Below, one piece after another: positions 60,879 to 64,000 of a DNA stretch of 64,000 nt; within the stretch, counting starts at the first letter, position 1, and each line of letters begins with the position of its first letter. Source of the stretch: Ziziphus jujuba (lineage: Eukaryota; Streptophyta; Magnoliopsida; Rosales; Rhamnaceae). Under the pieces are notes generated by a model. That model had not been told where the DNA came from. It saw only the letters and a list, made by a program, of their open reading frames with translations, and searched no databases. The stretch lies in the NCBI RefSeq assembly GCF_031755915.1, contig NC_083383.1, positions 500,001 to 564,000 on the forward strand, written 5' to 3'. A program made the translations under genes and the position numbers.

Positions 60879-61193
60879 TCAAGTACCGAGGTGTAACTCC
60901 ATGTTACGAGCCATGCCATCTAGTGGTTTAGCTTCAGCATTCACAGTCTTTAACCACCCTTGACCCTTATCAAGTTTTAGGCCAAGCCTCATGGCCTCCT
61001 CATTCTTTATGAAATTGTGAAATGCTCCGGTGTCCACCATGACTTGAGCATCCTTACCATTAATACGTGCCGCCACGTACATAAGGGAGTTGTTCTTTGC
61101 ATTATGAGCTGGGATCGGTCTAGCCTTCAATGAGTTGAGGACTTTTAGACAACCCATTTGTGTTCGCTCTTTATTTTCCCTCTCTTCGAGCAT
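60879..61193 (-). pseudogene. Aspartic protease region of the chromovirus
   Basis: Open over 104 residues: MYVAARINGKDAQVMVDTGA then FHNFI. The active site reads DTGAF instead of DTGAS/T. It aligns with MFVEAKLNGVPTKALVDTGA in the small element. It ends in a stop near 60879. Confidence 0.85.
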
Positions 61194-61339
61194 GGCACTT
61201 AATGACTTCCTCTTTGGACAATCTCTTGCCCAATGGGGACCGTCACACAGGAAGCAATTTTCCTTCAGCTTTAGTTCGGGTTTGGCTTCTTTCTTCCAAT
61301 CTTTGCTAGGTAATGGTGGCCTTCTTTGATGCTCTTTAC

Positions 61340-62361
61340 TTTAGGGAGTTTTATGGAACTTGACTCCCCCACCTTTAGGATAATTATTCTTAGGCTTGGG
61401 GTTAAAAGACTCACCTCGCCTATATTCAACAAGAGTTTCGGCCATAGTGAGTGCAGTTGAGATGTTGTACCCCCCTTTGTTGAAGCTCTTGACATGCCCA
61501 TGGTTGTAATCCATCCATGAAGTTGAAAAGGAGATATTCCTCACTTATGTTGGAAATTTGGAGCATTAGACCAGATAATTGCTCCACATACTCACGAATG
61601 GATCGTTGATGCTTCAACTCTTTCATGCTCTTTCTAGCATCATTTGCCACATTCTAGGGATAGAATTATTTCTTTAGTTCACTCTTTAATTGTTCCCAAG
61701 AGTTGATTACGCATGTGCCTTTCTTTATTTCTTCATGCTTTCTACGCCACCATATTGCAGCAAGATTAGTAAGATAGAGGGTTGCGGTGTTTACCTTTTG
61801 TTTCTCATCTTGAAAATCCAAGGCCTCAAAGCACCGCTCCATATGCCACATGTAGTTGTCTAACTCCTTGGCATCTCTTTTTCCACTAAATTCCTTGGGC
61901 TTGGGAACATCCACCCTTGGAGTAGAGACTACTTGTTGAGTAGTTATGATGCCCCTAGTTGCAGCTTGGTTGCATAATGCCCAATCCCCACGTGTCTCCT
62001 CTAAGCTTTTCTTAAACTCATCCAATTGAGCTTGCATGAGGGACAAGGTTTCAATTACCTTTGTTTGGAAAGCTTAGCTTTCATGACGCCATGCCTCGGT
62101 GTTGGCCTTATTGGTGCTTTGCATGGTACCTCTAAGCTCCCCCACTTGGTCATCCACACGACCATTGAGCTCCTCCATGCCTTGCTTCACACGATCAAGC
62201 CGTTCCAACATGTTGGCAACGACCAACTCCATCTTGACCACTTTGGTCTCCATGGCAGTGAGAACGTCCTTCGACTTTGAACGCCCTCGCCCTTTCCTTC
62301 CAGCATTGGGGCTGGTCTCCCTTCCTTATATCTCCTCAACTACAACCTCTGATGAAGACAT
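61340..62361 (-). pseudogene. Gag region of the chromovirus (multiple stops)
   Basis: Starts MSSSEVVVEEI at 62361 and meets a stop after 11 codons. Homology continues: RGDWALCNQAAT, DVPKPKEFSGKRDAKELDNY, TLYLTNLAAIWWRRKHEEI and FNFMDGLQPWACQELQQRGV. These match the Gag of the element at 3185-6451 block for block. A zinc-knuckle region (61260-61190) with CDGPHW-type spacing follows in another frame. At least four stops or shifts are present. Confidence 0.85.
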
Positions 62362-62389
62362 GTTGCTCTAGATGCTAGCTCTAACCAAA

Positions 62390-62401
62390 GCTCTGATACC
62401 A
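62390..62401 (-). other. Primer binding site of the chromovirus, tRNA-Met
   Basis: TGGTATCAGAGC on the minus strand, two bases from the 5' LTR, as in the small element. Confidence 0.9.
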
Positions 62402-62403
62402 CT

Positions 62404-63028
62404 TGTCACGGACTTGTTTGTTTACCCTTCAAGCTGTGCAGCCTTAGTTGCTGTTCCAACCCTTTATTGCAACTAAGTAAGCCTTTTCCTCACAAAAAGT
62501 GAAAGCTAAGCAAAGAAGACTAGAGCATAAAAGAGAGTTTGGGAGAATTAAAGTATATTGCTTAGAAGAGAGCTTTACAAGTGAATGTGTGAATTCTTGG
62601 TTAGTCTACAAATGAGGGTTCACCCCCTTTATACAAAGGGCTTGGCACATAGTACGAGGATACAACATTCTAGATATTGTACACATGGTACTATCCTAGA
62701 TAAGATTCTAGATAATTCTCCTAGATATTTCTATGGACTATTCTAGAAAGCTATCTTACTACATAATCCTAGAATGTTCTAGAAATGTACATAAGTCCTA
62801 GATTGTGCTATAGTGTTCTAGAACCTTCCAGAGGTCTCTTGAATCATGTAGAACCTTATAGACTTCTCTTGAATCATCTATAACTTTCTAGAATCCTCTT
62901 ACCTAGAAGCTTCTAGAATCTTCCGGATCCCTTTAGATTTCTCTTGAATTATCATGAATTCTTAAGGAGAGTCTAGAATATTCTAGATAAGCCTCAAGGA
63001 TTCCACCATTTTCATGCGGAACATGACA
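62404..63028 (-). repeat. 5' LTR of the chromovirus
   Basis: 625 bp, same length as 57084-57708 but with scattered single-base differences (for example the end reads AACATGACA against AACGTGACA). The element is therefore older than the small one at 3185-6451. Confidence 0.92.
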
Positions 63029-63230
63029 CTTGGATAGCTCACGAAGTGATTCCTAGGTGGACATCTCAATAGTGTCCTGGATCTTGCTAGTTTCCTTGTC
63101 GATTCCTTTACCCTCCATGTTTTGACTACTATTGTTGTCGTAGATGTCGAACTCTTATTTTTTGATTAAATATTCACTGTGTCCTCGGTTGGAATCTTGA
63201 TGTCCCACTAGGTGTGCCAAAAAGATCTAT
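63029..63230 (-). pseudogene. Older LTR-retroelement: leader and start of gag, before the insertion
   Basis: On the minus strand TTTTTGGCACACCTAGTGGG (near 63223-63204) resembles the leader sequence that precedes gag in several plant Ty3/gypsy elements. A frame with MEGKGIDKETSKIQDTIEM follows, then ESLRELSK, which continues at 57083 as GLKESQ. This is the target of the chromovirus insertion. Confidence 0.5.
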
Positions 63231-64000
63231 TTGGAAAATTTTCATTGGTGCATCACTTTAAATTTATGATGGTTCAAAGAAAGAAAAAAAAATGCACCAA
63301 TTAAATCAAATCAAACATTCCCAAATGATTGTATTGATTTTTAAAGTACAAAAATAATCAATAAAATTTAATTACCTTAATGATTAAAATTTTTTTAAAA
63401 AAATCAACTAAAAATAACAAAAAACATTTGATTAATTAAAGCAAATTCTAATAAAAATAAACTAAATAGTTTAGAGTCTTATAATTATATGTAGATTTGT
63501 AGATAAAGAGATTTTTCCAAATGTTGGAGAAATTGTAATATACAAATGAGAAATTTTTCAAAGTATTTGATGTGTTTTCGATGTAAGATTTTTTCGTAAT
63601 CTAGTATGACCGAAGCATTAGCCCTGTATCTATCCTTGGGCTAAGGGCCCATAGACTGGACTGAGTGCGTTGAGTTAGCTTAGGATGATGAAACCGTATC
63701 TGATGACTTTCGTTCGTTCTTCTTTCTGGTTATTTGAGCAAATTCTTTTCTTTATTATAGCGGAATTTCCAACAAAAAGAGAAAACCTACTGAAGATTGA
63801 AAACTATTTCAGTTTTTAAATAATGTCAAAACAATACATTCTTCTCTAATATTTGAATATTCTTCATCAATAATTAAAATAATATTTAAATAATTAAATA
63901 TTAAATTGATAAAATTCTAAATTAATTTATGATCCAAACAGTCGGGTGTGTCCATTTGCGCAGCGTGGTATGGGGTTGGTTATAATCATAAATCATGTAC
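63231..64000. other. AT-rich sequence, possibly remains of the older element's LTR
   Basis: No gene was seen. If the leader at 63204-63230 is read correctly, the 5' LTR of the older retroelement should lie here on the minus strand, but its ends were not found within the window. Confidence 0.3.

Larger units (their letters stand above)
57084..63028 (-). mobile_element. Ty3/gypsy chromovirus, full structure but mutated
   Basis: A 5945-bp LTR retrotransposon on the minus strand with two 625-bp LTRs (57084-57708 and 62404-63028) that differ at several positions. A tRNA-Met primer site (TGGTATCAGAGC, 62390-62401) lies two bases after the 5' LTR. A purine tract (GGTGGGGGAGAG) lies near the 3' LTR. 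A 4-bp duplication, CTTG (57080-57083 and 63029-63032), flanks it. The order gag, protease, reverse transcriptase, RNase H, integrase, chromodomain identifies the chromovirus branch. I suspect the Galadriel lineage from the chromodomain, but weakly. Stops and frameshifts occur in every module, so this copy is not autonomous now. It lies inside the gag region of an older retroelement. Confidence 0.93.

Overview
This is nuclear DNA of a seed plant, most likely a eudicot. It has AT-rich intergenic DNA, GT-AG introns, long poly(T)/(TA)n tracts and plant-specific gene families. About 40 percent of the window is transposable-element DNA. Four host genes are recognisable: the 3' end of a UDP-rhamnose/UDP-galactose transporter (1-329, +); a UVR-motif coiled-coil protein with three coding exons (20921-24482, +); a CESA6-clade cellulose synthase with fourteen coding exons (26307-31826, -); and an ATXR7-type SET-domain histone methyltransferase with fifteen coding exons (44045-50334, +). 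Exon structures were read by hand from splice sites and codon phase. All three complete gene models close in frame, at 707, 1107 and 1268 residues.

Layout. 1-329 transporter end; 3185-6451 a young, internally deleted LTR retrotransposon with identical LTRs and one intact Gag-protease ORF; 7479-8548 and 10064-12942 two unrelated solo LTRs, each with a 5-bp target duplication; 14424-20472 a near full-length but broken L1-type LINE whose 5' end lies about 450 bp upstream of the UVR gene start codon; 20921-31826 the convergent UVR gene and CESA gene; 34987-37258 a solo LTR containing a second, oppositely oriented solo LTR of the same family; 39004-40617 a truncated copia-like element; 40701-41101 a MITE-like fold-back; 44045-50334 ATXR7; 57084-63028 a complete but mutated Ty3/gypsy chromovirus inserted in the gag region of an older retroelement.

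How the parts relate. The two chromovirus-type elements share LTR termini (TGTCACGG...), a tRNA-Met primer site two bases inside the LTR, a GGTGGGGGAGAG purine tract, homologous Gag and a related chromodomain tail. Both also made 4-bp target duplications. The small element (gag-protease plus chromodomain remnant, with no reverse transcriptase, RNase H or integrase core) looks like a non-autonomous derivative moved by enzymes of relatives of the large one. CESA and the transporter both belong to cell-wall polysaccharide synthesis, but nothing in the sequence shows they are co-regulated. No tRNA, rRNA or CRISPR was seen. I found no clearly new host gene system; the most unusual content is the transposon biology.
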